Below are positions 18,184 through 27,789 of a DNA stretch of 64,000 bases, in pieces; position 1 is the stretch's first letter; every line of letters starts with the position of its first letter. A model generated the notes under the pieces. It made no database searches. It was given only the letters and a program-made list of their open reading frames with translations, and was not told where the DNA came from. The position numbers were made by a program, and so were the translations under genes. The stretch is from Chryseobacterium sp. SSA4.19 (lineage in GTDB: Bacteria; Bacteroidota; Bacteroidia; Flavobacteriales; Weeksellaceae): positions 81,418 through 145,417 of the forward strand of contig NZ_JAKVIP010000010.1 of assembly GCF_022601875.1 (NCBI RefSeq). The letters run 5' to 3'.

Positions 18184-18450
18184 ATTTTGTATTAGTTTTT
18201 AATTAAATCAAATATATAATTTTAAAATTAGATAATATTATTTTACTTTACTTATATTAAAAAATAGTTTATCTTTTCAGATAATTATATCTATATTCGA
18301 AACTAATATTCGTAATAATGGATTAATATATATTCAAAATAGTAATCAAAAGAATTAGATAGAAGCTAATATTATTTTTATTTAAAATTTCAAATAATAA
18401 ACTAAATTTATACTTTCTGACTTATGGCTATTCTTTCTTGTTAAAAGCCT
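18184..18450. other. Very AT-rich gene-free region
   Basis: About 270 bp of strongly A/T-biased sequence upstream of the ParA-like gene, with no ORF of note. It must hold the ParA-like promoter but I cannot place it. It marks one edge of the AT-rich island that begins near 17000. Confidence 0.5.
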
Positions 18451-18458
18451 TATCTTTG
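18451..18458 (+). promoter_or_regulatory. -7 element (TATCTTTG) of the methyltransferase gene
   Basis: A consensus TAnnTTTG box lies 17 bp before the ATG at 18476. It overlaps a possible GTG start at 18458, which supports the downstream ATG as the true start. I see no good -33 element at the usual spacing. Confidence 0.5.
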
Positions 18459-18475
18459 TGTCATTAAATTTCATC

Positions 18476-19183
18476 ATGAAAGACCTAATGGGCCAGGCCA
18501 TCCACGATTATTATCACAACGAAAATCCTGAAGATCTGCAGACCGAAACTTCAATTTCCGAACTGGATGAACTTCCGGTAGAATACCTCTTCAGGGATTT
18601 TACAGGGATGAATGCCATTGAGCAGAAAGCGCTTGAGCTGGCGCATGGAAAAGTGCTGGACATCGGAGCGGGAGCAGGTTCGCATTCGCTTTATCTTCAG
18701 GATGAAAGAAATGCAGACGTAACTGCCATGGATATTTCTCCGAAATCGATTGAAGTCTGTCAACTCCGCGGAATTAAAAAGACCGTCTGCGAAAATATGC
18801 TTCATTTTTCACGGGAAACCTTTGATACGATTTTGTTACTCATGAACGGAACCGGAATTTTCCAGAGCCTTTCTACCATTGATACTTATTTGAAAAAGCT
18901 GTATTCATTGCTTCATGAAAACGGGCAGATCCTGATCGATAGTACCGATATCCTGTATATGTTTGACCGTGATGAGGAAGATGGTGGAGTTTTGATTCCG
19001 GCCAACGGATATTATGGGGAGCTGGATTATGTGGTGTACTACAAAGGCGAATCGGAGGACCCGATCAGATGGCTGTACTTAGATTTTAATACGCTGAAAA
19101 ATGCAGCTGAATATAACGGGTTCAGGATTGAAAAGATAGTGCAGGAAGATGATTCTTATCTGGCAAGGCTGACTAAAAGATAA
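18476..19183 (+). CDS. Class I SAM-dependent methyltransferase
   Basis: Cytosolic protein of 235 residues. Motif I is VLDIGAGAGSHS (about 62-73) and the acidic residue after strand 2 lies in VTAMDISPKSIE, both defining a Rossmann-fold methyltransferase. The segment FDTILLLMNGTGIFQSL corresponds to motif post-II/III. No substrate-specific signature is recognisable. I chose ATG 18476 (MKDLMGQAIHDYYH) over the GTG at 18458 because the latter falls inside the promoter's -7 box. It stands alone beside the AT-rich island. Confidence 0.88.
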   Translation: MKDLMGQAIHDYYHNENPEDLQTETSISELDELPVEYLFRDFTGMNAIEQKALELAHGKVLDIGAGAGSHSLYLQDERNADVTAMDISPKSIEVCQLRGIKKTVCENMLHFSRETFDTILLLMNGTGIFQSLSTIDTYLKKLYSLLHENGQILIDSTDILYMFDRDEEDGGVLIPANGYYGELDYVVYYKGESEDPIRWLYLDFNTLKNAAEYNGFRIEKIVQEDDSYLARLTKR

Positions 19184-19203
19184 AACGTTTATTTGATTTC
19201 CTT

Positions 19204-19881
19204 TCAATCTAACAAGTCTTTTATTAATTTAAAAACTTGCACGACAGGATAGGCAGTAAACCATCCTTTATAATTAATATACATCATAATAATCATCACT
19301 AAAGATAAAATGATGGGAAGTATCAGCGTTTTAGGGCGGTAAGGCAACTTTTTGGGCATCCATGTTACAGACAGTACCAATAGGATTAATGCTCCCAGTG
19401 CAATGCTCCCCATTTCAAGATTGTACCTAGAGCTGCTGTTGCTGCCTCCAAAACCTTTTGATAACATATAATTCTGGAAAAAGAAAAAACCGAAGCCGAT
19501 CAGCAAACTGAAAATGGCTGATGCATATTTTCTTACGGTAAGCAGGTTTAAAAATAACAAAATGGATCCCGGAATAGTGCCGAACAATACGGTAAGTATT
19601 GTAATGGCAGTTCTGGAGTGAAGTTTTATGGCAGAAGGGTCTTCTGTAAGATGGTCTTCCCAGATTTCTTTCTCTTCATTTGTCCTGATTTGTTCTTCCT
19701 GTTTCTTAGCTAAAATCAAATCATTCACTGCTGTTTTTTCCGATTCACTGAAATGGTGTCCTCTTTCTTTAAGAATTTCAAACGCCACCTGAACAGCTTC
19801 GGGAACGAAGCGGTTGTCAGGGTTCAGATATTTTTCTAATTCTCTGTTAGAAAGTTTATTTAAGACATTTCTTTTGATCAT
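19204..19881 (-). CDS. Hypothetical membrane protein
   Basis: Protein of 225 residues of unknown function. The first 90 residues are soluble and charged (NRELEKYLNPDNRFVPEAVQ, then an amphipathic stretch), followed by about four membrane helices (ITILTVLFGTIPGSILLFLN, a second near 120-137, a third near 155-172 and a fourth near 185-202). The N-terminal part resembles a short domain found before membrane segments in other Bacteroidota proteins, but I cannot assign a family. It lies downstream of metG on the same strand, separated by a terminator. Confidence 0.75.
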   Translation of the reverse strand: MIKRNVLNKLSNRELEKYLNPDNRFVPEAVQVAFEILKERGHHFSESEKTAVNDLILAKKQEEQIRTNEEKEIWEDHLTEDPSAIKLHSRTAITILTVLFGTIPGSILLFLNLLTVRKYASAIFSLLIGFGFFFFQNYMLSKGFGGSNSSSRYNLEMGSIALGALILLVLSVTWMPKKLPYRPKTLILPIILSLVMIIMMYINYKGWFTAYPVVQVFKLIKDLLD

Positions 19882-19892
19882 TGTTCAGAAAA

Positions 19893-19918
19893 AAATGGGC
19901 ATCAGAAAATGCCCATTT
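19893..19918 (-). terminator. Terminator of metG
   Basis: Stem aaatgggcat / atgcccattt with a six-base loop (cagaaa), followed on the minus strand by a T-run. It lies 20 bp after the metG stop. Confidence 0.8.
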
Positions 19919-19937
19919 ATATAGTTAGGATTTATAA

Positions 19938-21974
19938 TTATCCGATTTCAATACCGTTTTCCACGTTGCTGTCATCCGGTGTTACGAAAGATAATTTCCC
20001 GTCAGATTTTGTCGTTAACAACAGCATACCCTGAGATTCGATCCCTCTGATTTTTCTCGGTGCCAGGTTCAGTAAAATCATAACTTGTTTCCCGATCACG
20101 TCTTCAGGCGTAAAGCTTTCCGCGATCCCTGAAACTACCGTTCTTACATCCACTCCTGTATCTACTTTTAGTTTCAGCAGTTTATCGGCTTTTTCTACTT
20201 TTTCAGCTTCAATAATGGTTGCTGTTCTTAAGTCGATTTTCGTAAAATCATCAAAGGTGATTTCTTCTTTCATTGGATTGGCGTTAGGATTGGTTTTTTT
20301 ATTGTTTTGCTTGGTGTTTTCCAGCTTCTGGATTTGGGCTTCAATAACGTCATCTTCAATTTTTGAGAAGAGAAGAGAAGCTTCATTGATGGTATGTCCG
20401 GTTTCAATTAAAACATTCCTGTCTTCAACATTGCTCCATTCTGACTGGTCAACATTAAACATAGTCAGTAATTTCTCTGAGCTGAACGGCATAAACGGTT
20501 CGCACAGCTGCGCCAAAGCTACTGCAATCTGAGCTCCGACGAATAGTGAACCGGCTGCCTTTTCAGGGTTGTTTTTAATCGTTTTCCAAGGTTCTTCTGC
20601 CTGAAGATACTGGTTTCCGAAACGGGCCAGATTCATTAACGCTGTCAGGGCATTTCTGAATTCATAGTTGTTCAGGAACGTTGAAATTTCTTTCGCTGCT
20701 TTATTGATTTCCTGCAACTCCGGAGCATTAATGTCTCCTTGGGGAACCACACCGTTGTAGTATTTATGAATCAGCACTGCCACACGGTTGATAAAGTTCC
20801 CGAAAATCCCTACCAGTTCAGAATTGTTTTTCGTCTGGAAATCTTTCCAGGTAAAATTATTATCTTTTGTTTCCGGTGCGGATGACAAAAGGGCATATCT
20901 TAACACGTCCTGCTGTCCAGGGAAATCTTCTACATATTCGTGTGCCCAAACCGCCCAGTTTCTGGAGGTCGAGATCTTATCATTTTCCAGGTTCAGGAAT
21001 TCAAAAGCCGGAACATTGGCGGGCATAATGAAATCTCCATGGGCTTTCATCATCGCAGGGAAAATAATACAGTGGAATACGATATTATCCTTTCCGATAA
21101 AATGAACAAGATCAGAACTTTCACTCTGCCAGTAGTCTTTCCAGTCTTTCCCGTTTTTCTCAGCCCATTCTTTGGTAAAGGAAATATATCCGATCGGAGC
21201 ATCAAACCATACATACAGTACCTTTCCGTCTGCATCAGGGAGCGGAACCGGGACGCCCCAGTTGAGGTCACGGGTCATGGCGCGCGGTTTCAGTCCGTCG
21301 TTCAGCCATGATTTTACCTGTCCGTATACATTGGGTTTCCAGTCGTCCTTATGGCCTTCGATAATCCATTCATTCAGAAAATCTTCATATTCATTGAGTG
21401 GAAGGTACCAGTTTTTGGTTTCTTTAAGAATCGGGACATTACCGCTCAGCATCGATTTTGGATTGATCAGTTCAGAAGGTGAGAGGGTGGAACCGCATCT
21501 TTCACATTGGTCTCCATACGCATTTTCATTGCCGCAATTCGGACAGGTTCCAACAATATAACGGTCTGCCAAAAATTCATTAGCCTGCTCATCGAAATAC
21601 TGTTCGGAAACTTCTTCTGTGAATTTTCCTTTTTCATACAGCACTTTGAAAAAATCCTGGCTGGTTTCGTAATGCTTTTCAGATGTTGTTCTTGAATATT
21701 CGTCAAAAGAAATTCCTAAGTCGGAAAATGATTTTTTAATGATTTCATGATATTTATCCACAATATCCTGAGGCGTTACCCCTTCTTTTTTAGCTCTGAT
21801 CGTAATGGGGATTCCATGCTCATCCGAACCGCAGATAAAGGCTACGTCTTTTCCTGATCTTCTCTGAAATCTTGCATACACGTCCGCAGGAATATATACT
21901 CCTGCCAAGTGCCCTATATGAACCGGTCCGTTGGCATAAGGCAACGCAGCCGTAATCATTTTTCTGTTTGACAT
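19938..21974 (-). CDS. metG: Methionyl-tRNA synthetase
   Basis: Cytosolic enzyme of 678 residues charging tRNA-Met. The HIGH motif is in ANGPVHIGHLAG (about 14-25). A zinc knuckle (CPNCGNENAYGDQCERCGS, about 143-161) and the KMSKS-equivalent (KISTSRN, near 333) follow, then an anticodon-binding helical domain. The last 110 residues form an OB-fold tRNA-binding domain (FTKIDLRTATIIEAEKVEKA) joined by an Asn/Lys-rich linker, as in dimeric long-form MetRS. All key motifs are intact. A TAnnTTTG box lies 20 bp upstream. Confidence 0.97.
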   Translation of the reverse strand: MSNRKMITAALPYANGPVHIGHLAGVYIPADVYARFQRRSGKDVAFICGSDEHGIPITIRAKKEGVTPQDIVDKYHEIIKKSFSDLGISFDEYSRTTSEKHYETSQDFFKVLYEKGKFTEEVSEQYFDEQANEFLADRYIVGTCPNCGNENAYGDQCERCGSTLSPSELINPKSMLSGNVPILKETKNWYLPLNEYEDFLNEWIIEGHKDDWKPNVYGQVKSWLNDGLKPRAMTRDLNWGVPVPLPDADGKVLYVWFDAPIGYISFTKEWAEKNGKDWKDYWQSESSDLVHFIGKDNIVFHCIIFPAMMKAHGDFIMPANVPAFEFLNLENDKISTSRNWAVWAHEYVEDFPGQQDVLRYALLSSAPETKDNNFTWKDFQTKNNSELVGIFGNFINRVAVLIHKYYNGVVPQGDINAPELQEINKAAKEISTFLNNYEFRNALTALMNLARFGNQYLQAEEPWKTIKNNPEKAAGSLFVGAQIAVALAQLCEPFMPFSSEKLLTMFNVDQSEWSNVEDRNVLIETGHTINEASLLFSKIEDDVIEAQIQKLENTKQNNKKTNPNANPMKEEITFDDFTKIDLRTATIIEAEKVEKADKLLKLKVDTGVDVRTVVSGIAESFTPEDVIGKQVMILLNLAPRKIRGIESQGMLLLTTKSDGKLSFVTPDDSNVENGIEIG

Positions 21975-21994
21975 CTATTAATAAATTTTACCCG

Positions 21995-22002
21995 CAAAGA
22001 TA
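21995..22002 (-). promoter_or_regulatory. -7 element of metG
   Basis: On the minus strand TATCTTTG lies 20 bp before the metG ATG. No matching -33 TTTG was found at the usual distance. Confidence 0.45.
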
Positions 22003-22067
22003 AGGATTATCTCCGGAATTATTTTGCTTCAAATTTCTCAGCTTTTTAGTCTATTGCTGCTATAGGG

Positions 22068-22173
22068 TATGATATTAAGTTAAACAAATGTTTAACTAAT
22101 TATTAATTTAATATCATATTATGCAATACATGTTTTATGTTAATCGTCTGAAAAATAAAATGTTAATATGATA
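22068..22173. promoter_or_regulatory. Cluster of inverted repeats upstream of susC
   Basis: Three nested palindromes lie in the 324-bp region before the SusC gene. TATGATATTA (22068-22077) pairs with TAATATCATA (22109-22118). TATCATATTA (22112-22121) pairs with TAATATGATA (22164-22173). agttaaac/gtttaact (22078-22097) is a perfect 8-bp stem with loop aaat. They could be operators for a regulator of the starch locus, but in AT-rich DNA some such matches arise by chance. The remaining region to 22298 shows no gene. Confidence 0.4.
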
Positions 22174-22298
22174 GGGCTCATAATCTACACAATTTTATCT
22201 TAAATTATAATAAAATTAACATAATTCTATTTTTTTGTTAAATTGCAAATGTAGCATGATGCTATATATGATAACAGAAACTATATAAAAATAATTTT

Positions 22299-25031
22299 GT
22301 GAAGAATTTTACAACGGTATTAAAAATTGCGCCTGCCTTTCTATTGGCAAGTGCCATGGTGAATGCGCAGACAGACTCTACCACCAAAGAGAAAAAAATC
22401 GAAGAGGTGGTTTTGATTGGATATGGAAAGCAAAAGAAAACTGATTTGACGGGATCGATTACTGCTTTGTCAACAGCTGATTTTAACAGAGGTGCTGTGC
22501 CAACTGCGGAAGGGCTTATTAACGGTCGTGCTGCTGGAGTAGTAATCACTCAATCTGGTACACCTGGAAGTGAACCGATAATTAGAGTAAGGGGAGGTTC
22601 TTCTTTGAATGCAAGTAACGAGCCTTTGTTGGTTGTAGATGGTTTACCTTTGGATGGAGTTTCTTTATCTACCATTAATCCAAATGACATAGAATCTTTT
22701 TCCATATTAAAAGATGCTGCTTCCACTGCAATTTATGGATCCAGAGGATCTAATGGAGTTTTATTGATAACTACCAAAAAAGGCAGCAAAAGGCTAAGAG
22801 TTTCATTAAATGCTTTTACTACAGTCAATACCTTAGCAAAAAAAATTAAAGTATATAATGGTAATGAGTTTAGGGCTTTGATTAATCAATATGTACCCGG
22901 TAAAGCATCTCAACTAGGAACGGCTAATACAGATTGGCAGGACGAAATCTTCAGAACTTCTGTAACCAATGACATTAATGCCTCTGTTTCGGGGAGTTTA
23001 TTTGGGAAGGTACCAACCCGTTTTTCTGTAGATCATTTAGATAATGACGGATTATTAATAACATCAGGTTTTCAGAGAACGACAGGCAATATAGCTATTA
23101 GCCCAAGTTTTTTTGATGATCACTTAAAATTCAATATTACTGGTACTTATTCTTATACTTTTAAGAATAATGCTGAAGAAGGAGCTATTGGCAATGCACT
23201 TTCCATGAATCCTACTCAATCTGTTTACGACAACAATTCTATTTATGGCGATGGATACTATGAAAATAGCGGAGGTAATTTCAATTCTACTACAGGCACC
23301 TACAATCCAAATGGTGTTGCTAACCCTGTAGCACAATTAAGAAATAAGCATGATATTCAAAATTTCAAAAGATTTTTTGGAAATGTAAATATGGAATATA
23401 AATTTCATTTTTTACCTGATTTAAGATTGATTGCCAACGCAGGTTTGGACAGTAAGGAATTGGATGGCCGTGTAACAACAAATAAATATTCTAGAAACGG
23501 GTATTACTCTGTTAAAAATACTTTTGACTATTATGGTTCAGAATCTTACTCTGGTGAAAGCCTTTTGAATAAAAATGCTAATGTACAGTTGAATTACGGT
23601 AAAACACTTGGTGAATTCAATTTCGACATAATGGGAGGATATGAGTATCAAAACTATCATAAAACAAGTTTTTCAAGTGGTAATATCTTTTTATATACTC
23701 TGGACCCCGTAAACAATTTTTACAATCCTGATTCAAAACCAGATGTTAATTTGCAGGCATTTTTTGGTAGATTGAACTTAGGATATGCTGGTAAATATTT
23801 ACTTACCGTAAATTACAGGAGAGATGGTTCGTCCCGTTTTAGTAAAGAAAACAGATGGGGTAACTTTGGAGGAGTTGCTGCAGCGTGGAAAATCTCTGAA
23901 GAAAGTTTCTTAAAAGGAAACTCTGCTGTATCTGATCTTAAACTAAGAGCAAGTATTGGTAAAACGGGTCAGCAAGACATAGGAGATTACAGATATGATT
24001 ATTTTAAAACCTATAACGTTTCTTCCACCTTATTTTATCAGTTCGGAAACACTTTTTATCAGATCGCAAAGCCAAATGGATATAATCAAAATTTGAAATG
24101 GGAAGAAAGTTTGAAATATAATCTGGGATTAGATTTTGGATTTGCTAAGAACAGGGTCACTGGTACATTGGATTTTTATTTGGCAGATACTAAAGATCTA
24201 CTTTCTATTGTACCTGAAGGACCTTTGGAAAATTTGAGGATTATTGGTCCTAAGAATATCGGTAGATTGCAATCTAAAGGTGTTGAATTAGGTTTAGATG
24301 TAAAGGCTGTTAAAAAGGAAAATTTCACCCTGAATTTCAATTATAACGCAACTTACAATAATATAAAAATTAAGGAGTTAGAAACAGATAATATTGATAA
24401 AGGTGGTGTAGGTCTTGGAGGATTTGTACAAACATTCACTACCGGGTATTCTCCCTTTGCCTTCAATGTATATCAACAGGTTTATGATAGTAATGGGAAA
24501 CCGATAGAAGGTGCTTATGTCGATAGAAATAATGATGGTGTAATAACTTCCGCAGATAAATATATCTATAAAAAACCACAAGCAGACGTTACAATGGGCT
24601 TTATGACCAATGCGACTTTTGGAAAACACATTGACTTTTCGATGGCGTGGAGAGCAAGTATAGGGAATTATGTGTATGATCAGATTTCTGCGGACAGGGC
24701 GCAGTTGGGAAATATCAACAATACGGTAGACGGCACTATTAATAATGCTCCTGTAGACTTTAGTAACACTACTTTTAGATTTACCAATAAAGAATCTGAC
24801 TATTATGTGAAAAACGGAAGTTTTGTAAAATTGGATAATATTACCTTAGGATATACTTTTAATAATTTATTAAAAAATAATGGTTCCATTAGATTTTACA
24901 CAGGTGTAAATAATGTGCTTATTATTACGAAATATAAGAACCTGGATCCGGAAGTATTCAATGATGGAAGGGACTCTTCAATATACCCGAGAGCAAGAAT
25001 GTTTACTTTAGGTATCAATGCTAACTTTTAA
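22299..25031 (+). CDS. SusC/RagA-family TonB-linked outer membrane transporter
   Basis: Outer-membrane glycan importer of 910 residues. It starts at GTG (MKNFTTVLKIAPAFLLASAM ... NAQ, a signal peptide). The SusC-specific box EEVVLIGYGKQKKTDLTGSI follows at about residues 35-54. The plug (about 55-170, with PIIRVRGGSS and DPASTAIYGSRG-like text ILKDAASTAIYGSRGSNG) leads into a 22-stranded barrel ending RARMFTLGINANF. The carboxypeptidase-like N-terminal domain found in many SusC proteins is absent. Together with the SusD that follows 11 bp later it imports oligosaccharides; GH97 and GH13 enzymes nearby point to starch or maltodextrin. Codon use is more AT-rich than in flanking housekeeping genes. 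Confidence 0.95.
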   Translation: MKNFTTVLKIAPAFLLASAMVNAQTDSTTKEKKIEEVVLIGYGKQKKTDLTGSITALSTADFNRGAVPTAEGLINGRAAGVVITQSGTPGSEPIIRVRGGSSLNASNEPLLVVDGLPLDGVSLSTINPNDIESFSILKDAASTAIYGSRGSNGVLLITTKKGSKRLRVSLNAFTTVNTLAKKIKVYNGNEFRALINQYVPGKASQLGTANTDWQDEIFRTSVTNDINASVSGSLFGKVPTRFSVDHLDNDGLLITSGFQRTTGNIAISPSFFDDHLKFNITGTYSYTFKNNAEEGAIGNALSMNPTQSVYDNNSIYGDGYYENSGGNFNSTTGTYNPNGVANPVAQLRNKHDIQNFKRFFGNVNMEYKFHFLPDLRLIANAGLDSKELDGRVTTNKYSRNGYYSVKNTFDYYGSESYSGESLLNKNANVQLNYGKTLGEFNFDIMGGYEYQNYHKTSFSSGNIFLYTLDPVNNFYNPDSKPDVNLQAFFGRLNLGYAGKYLLTVNYRRDGSSRFSKENRWGNFGGVAAAWKISEESFLKGNSAVSDLKLRASIGKTGQQDIGDYRYDYFKTYNVSSTLFYQFGNTFYQIAKPNGYNQNLKWEESLKYNLGLDFGFAKNRVTGTLDFYLADTKDLLSIVPEGPLENLRIIGPKNIGRLQSKGVELGLDVKAVKKENFTLNFNYNATYNNIKIKELETDNIDKGGVGLGGFVQTFTTGYSPFAFNVYQQVYDSNGKPIEGAYVDRNNDGVITSADKYIYKKPQADVTMGFMTNATFGKHIDFSMAWRASIGNYVYDQISADRAQLGNINNTVDGTINNAPVDFSNTTFRFTNKESDYYVKNGSFVKLDNITLGYTFNNLLKNNGSIRFYTGVNNVLIITKYKNLDPEVFNDGRDSSIYPRARMFTLGINANF

Positions 25032-25042
25032 ATTAGGAAAAA

Positions 25043-26674
25043 ATGAAATTAAATATAGTAAAATTAAGAACACTGGCTATTGCAAGTATATTTCTGGTGT
25101 CAGCAACTTCTTGTCTTAATGATCTGGATGTTAAGGTGAATGATGATGAATTGTATACGTTAGAACAGTTTTATGCCAATCCGGAATCTTATAAACAGTT
25201 CTTAGCGAAAATCTATGCCGGATTAGCAGTAACAGGACAAACATCCCCCAATGGAAACTCAGATTTGGGATTGGAAGCAGACGGAGGACCAAATGAAGGT
25301 TTTTCACAATATATAAGGGGTTATTGGCAATTACAGGAACTTACGACGGATGAAGCTATCATTGCGTGGGGAGAATCTGAAAATCCTGGTATCAGAGATT
25401 TAAACTTCAATACTTGGAATGCCGATAATAAATTCAATGAAGCTTTTTTTGCTAGAATATTTTTCCAGATAGGCTTGGTAAATGAATTTTTAAGAGAAAC
25501 AACCGATGATAAGCTTGCATCCAGAGGAGTTGCTGAAAATTTAAAAGCCCAGATAAAAACGTTCCGTGCTGAAGCAAGATTTTTAAGAGCTCTATCTTAC
25601 TACCACGCGATAGATATTTATGGGAAGGTTCCTTTTGCAACAGAAACTGAAGTTATTGGTTCCGGTATAAAACCCCCAATGCAATCGAGAGAGTATGTTT
25701 TTAACTATCTGATAGGAGAGTTGAATGATATAGATGCAGATTTGGCAGCTCCTAAGACCAACGAGTATGGTCGTGCAGATAAGGCTGCTGCATGGATGCT
25801 TAAAGCAAAACTATATCAGAATGCAAAAGTGTATACTGGCATAGATAAAAGTACTGAAGCTTTGACTGAAATTACGAAAGTAATTGGTTCAGCTTATAAA
25901 ATTGCAACAATACCTTATGCTAACTTATTTAAAGCAGATAACAACATTAACGGTGCACAAGATGAAGCGATCTTTCCCATCAATTTTGATGGGATTAAAA
26001 CAAAAACTTATGGTGGAACAACTTTTCTAATTCTTGCAAGCTGTACTAAGCCTGTAGGAGCTACGTTAGGTGTCAATGATGGTTGGGCAGGTTTCAGGAC
26101 CCGGCAGGAATTTATTCAGTCTACCGGGACAGATGCTAGGGTAATGAAAGTACCTGGAAGTACAGATCCTGCAGCCATTTCAGATTATTCTAAATTTGAA
26201 GAAGGAACGAAATTGATTAAGTTTTCTAATAAACAGGCAAATGGTGGAAATGGAAGTGATGGAGTTTTTGCAGATGCCGATTTTGCTTTGTTCAGAATGG
26301 GTGATGCTTATTTAATGTATGCTGAATTGGCAATCGTTAATGGAAAAGGAAGCACCGCAACAGCTTTAGGATATATCAATACATTGAGAACAAGAGCAGG
26401 TATTGTAAACCTGACAATATCAGATATTAATGCACTTACCACAGCCGATGCTAAAGAAGTATTTATCTTAAATGAAAGAGGGAAGGAATTGTATTGGGAA
26501 GGTACAAGACGACAGGATTTAATTAGATTGAATCATTATGTTTCCGGCTATACCTGGCAGTGGAAGGGTGGTATCCAAAATGGCTCATCAATTGCTTCAA
26601 CGAGGGTTTTGTTTCCTATTCCAAATAAATATCTGAATCTCAATTCTAATTTATCTCAGAACCCGGGTTATTAA
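25043..26674 (+). CDS. SusD/RagB-family glycan-binding lipoprotein
   Basis: Surface lipoprotein of 543 residues that caps the SusC barrel and binds oligosaccharide. The lipobox cysteine is Cys24 (SATSCLND). SusD hallmarks are the N-terminal helical TPR-like segments (QIKTFRAEARFLRALSYYHA, about 172-191), DIYGKVPFATE, and the C-terminal ERGKELYWEGTRRQDLIRLN block followed by PIPNKYLNLN. It is in one operon with SusC (11-bp gap) and the SusE-like gene (16-bp gap). Confidence 0.95.
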   Translation: MKLNIVKLRTLAIASIFLVSATSCLNDLDVKVNDDELYTLEQFYANPESYKQFLAKIYAGLAVTGQTSPNGNSDLGLEADGGPNEGFSQYIRGYWQLQELTTDEAIIAWGESENPGIRDLNFNTWNADNKFNEAFFARIFFQIGLVNEFLRETTDDKLASRGVAENLKAQIKTFRAEARFLRALSYYHAIDIYGKVPFATETEVIGSGIKPPMQSREYVFNYLIGELNDIDADLAAPKTNEYGRADKAAAWMLKAKLYQNAKVYTGIDKSTEALTEITKVIGSAYKIATIPYANLFKADNNINGAQDEAIFPINFDGIKTKTYGGTTFLILASCTKPVGATLGVNDGWAGFRTRQEFIQSTGTDARVMKVPGSTDPAAISDYSKFEEGTKLIKFSNKQANGGNGSDGVFADADFALFRMGDAYLMYAELAIVNGKGSTATALGYINTLRTRAGIVNLTISDINALTTADAKEVFILNERGKELYWEGTRRQDLIRLNHYVSGYTWQWKGGIQNGSSIASTRVLFPIPNKYLNLNSNLSQNPGY

Positions 26675-26690
26675 TTCTTAATTTTAAATA

Positions 26691-27707
26691 ATGAAAAATA
26701 TAATAAAATTTCTTTTTGCAGCTATCACAATCATGATGGTATGGTCCTGCGAAAAAGATGAGGATCAGGCTATTTTGTCTTTAAAATCAGAGCCTACACT
26801 TAAAACAAGTGCAACTACATTGTCTTTATCCAGTTCAAATGCAAATAACACTGCAATTACTTTGACTATTACTCCTGCACAATATACTCCTGCCGTACAA
26901 ATTACCAATGTATTACAGTTTGCAGTTGCGGGTACTAATTTTTCTGAACCAAAAGAAGTAGGTTTAAATAATGGGGTATTGTCTAAATCTTATACGGTTG
27001 TTGAATTTAACGCTTTAATGTTAAATCTTGGATTGCCTACCGGAGTTGCTACTGATGTAGATATAAGGTTGAAAACTATGGTAGGACAAGGAGTTCCTGT
27101 TTATTCTTCAGTCCAGAAAATATCGGTAAATCCATATGCTCTGGTTTCTTATATGTATGCTCCGGGTGCTTATCAAAATTGGGATCCGCCTACAGCCCAA
27201 GCTTTGAAATCGGCCACAAGCAATGGTATTTATATAGGATATATTAATTTTACATCTGCAAATTCCGGATTTAAAATTACACCGATGAAGAACTGGGATC
27301 ACAGTTATGGAACGAATAATAATTCAGACCTTATATATGATGGGGGTAGTGATCTGAAAGCAATAAATGCAGGAAATCAAAAATTAACTGTAAATACGAA
27401 TACCAACAAATTTACTTTGGTACCTTATTCATGGGGGGTCATCGGTTCTGCGACACCAAATGGTTGGAGCGATCCTGATACAGATTTACTTTGGAATAGT
27501 ATGACAGAAAAATGGGAAGTGACTGTTGTATTGACAGTAGGAGAAATCAAATTCAGACTTAATAATGATTGGGGAACAAACTTTGGAGATGACGGACACA
27601 ATGGAACCTTGGACGCAGGTGGTGCCAATATACCAATTAGCATAGCTGGAACATATAAAATAAGTTTTGATGAAGTAAATTTAGTTTACACAGCAGTAAA
27701 ATTATAA
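26691..27707 (+). CDS. SusE-like outer membrane lipoprotein
   Basis: Lipoprotein of 338 residues. Cys20 is followed by EKDED, an acidic stretch matching the Bacteroidota surface-export signal, so it should sit on the cell surface. An N-terminal immunoglobulin-like SusE domain (about 30-135) precedes a C-terminal carbohydrate-binding-like part (about 145-338, with GAYQNWDPPTAQAL and GWSDPDTDLLWN) typical of SusE/SusF starch-binding modules rich in Trp. It follows SusD by 16 bp and completes the surface complex. Confidence 0.88.
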   Translation: MKNIIKFLFAAITIMMVWSCEKDEDQAILSLKSEPTLKTSATTLSLSSSNANNTAITLTITPAQYTPAVQITNVLQFAVAGTNFSEPKEVGLNNGVLSKSYTVVEFNALMLNLGLPTGVATDVDIRLKTMVGQGVPVYSSVQKISVNPYALVSYMYAPGAYQNWDPPTAQALKSATSNGIYIGYINFTSANSGFKITPMKNWDHSYGTNNNSDLIYDGGSDLKAINAGNQKLTVNTNTNKFTLVPYSWGVIGSATPNGWSDPDTDLLWNSMTEKWEVTVVLTVGEIKFRLNNDWGTNFGDDGHNGTLDAGGANIPISIAGTYKISFDEVNLVYTAVKL

Positions 27708-27732
27708 GAAAACGTCAAAATATTACCAATAT

Positions 27733-27766
27733 AAACTGTTGCGTTACAGCAACAGTTTCTTTATTT
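27733..27766 (+). terminator. Hairpin after the SusCDE genes
   Basis: Perfect 10-bp stem aaactgttgc (27733-27742) / gcaacagttt (27749-27758) with loop gttaca, followed by ctttattttt. It would end or attenuate SusCDE transcription before the GH97 gene. Confidence 0.7.
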
Positions 27767-27789
27767 TTAAAAACTTATACATAGTCATT

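Noticed and set aside
20940..21561. Long plus-strand frames over metG
   Set aside because: They lie antisense to a full-length MetRS with all motifs, have low-complexity composition and no family signature.
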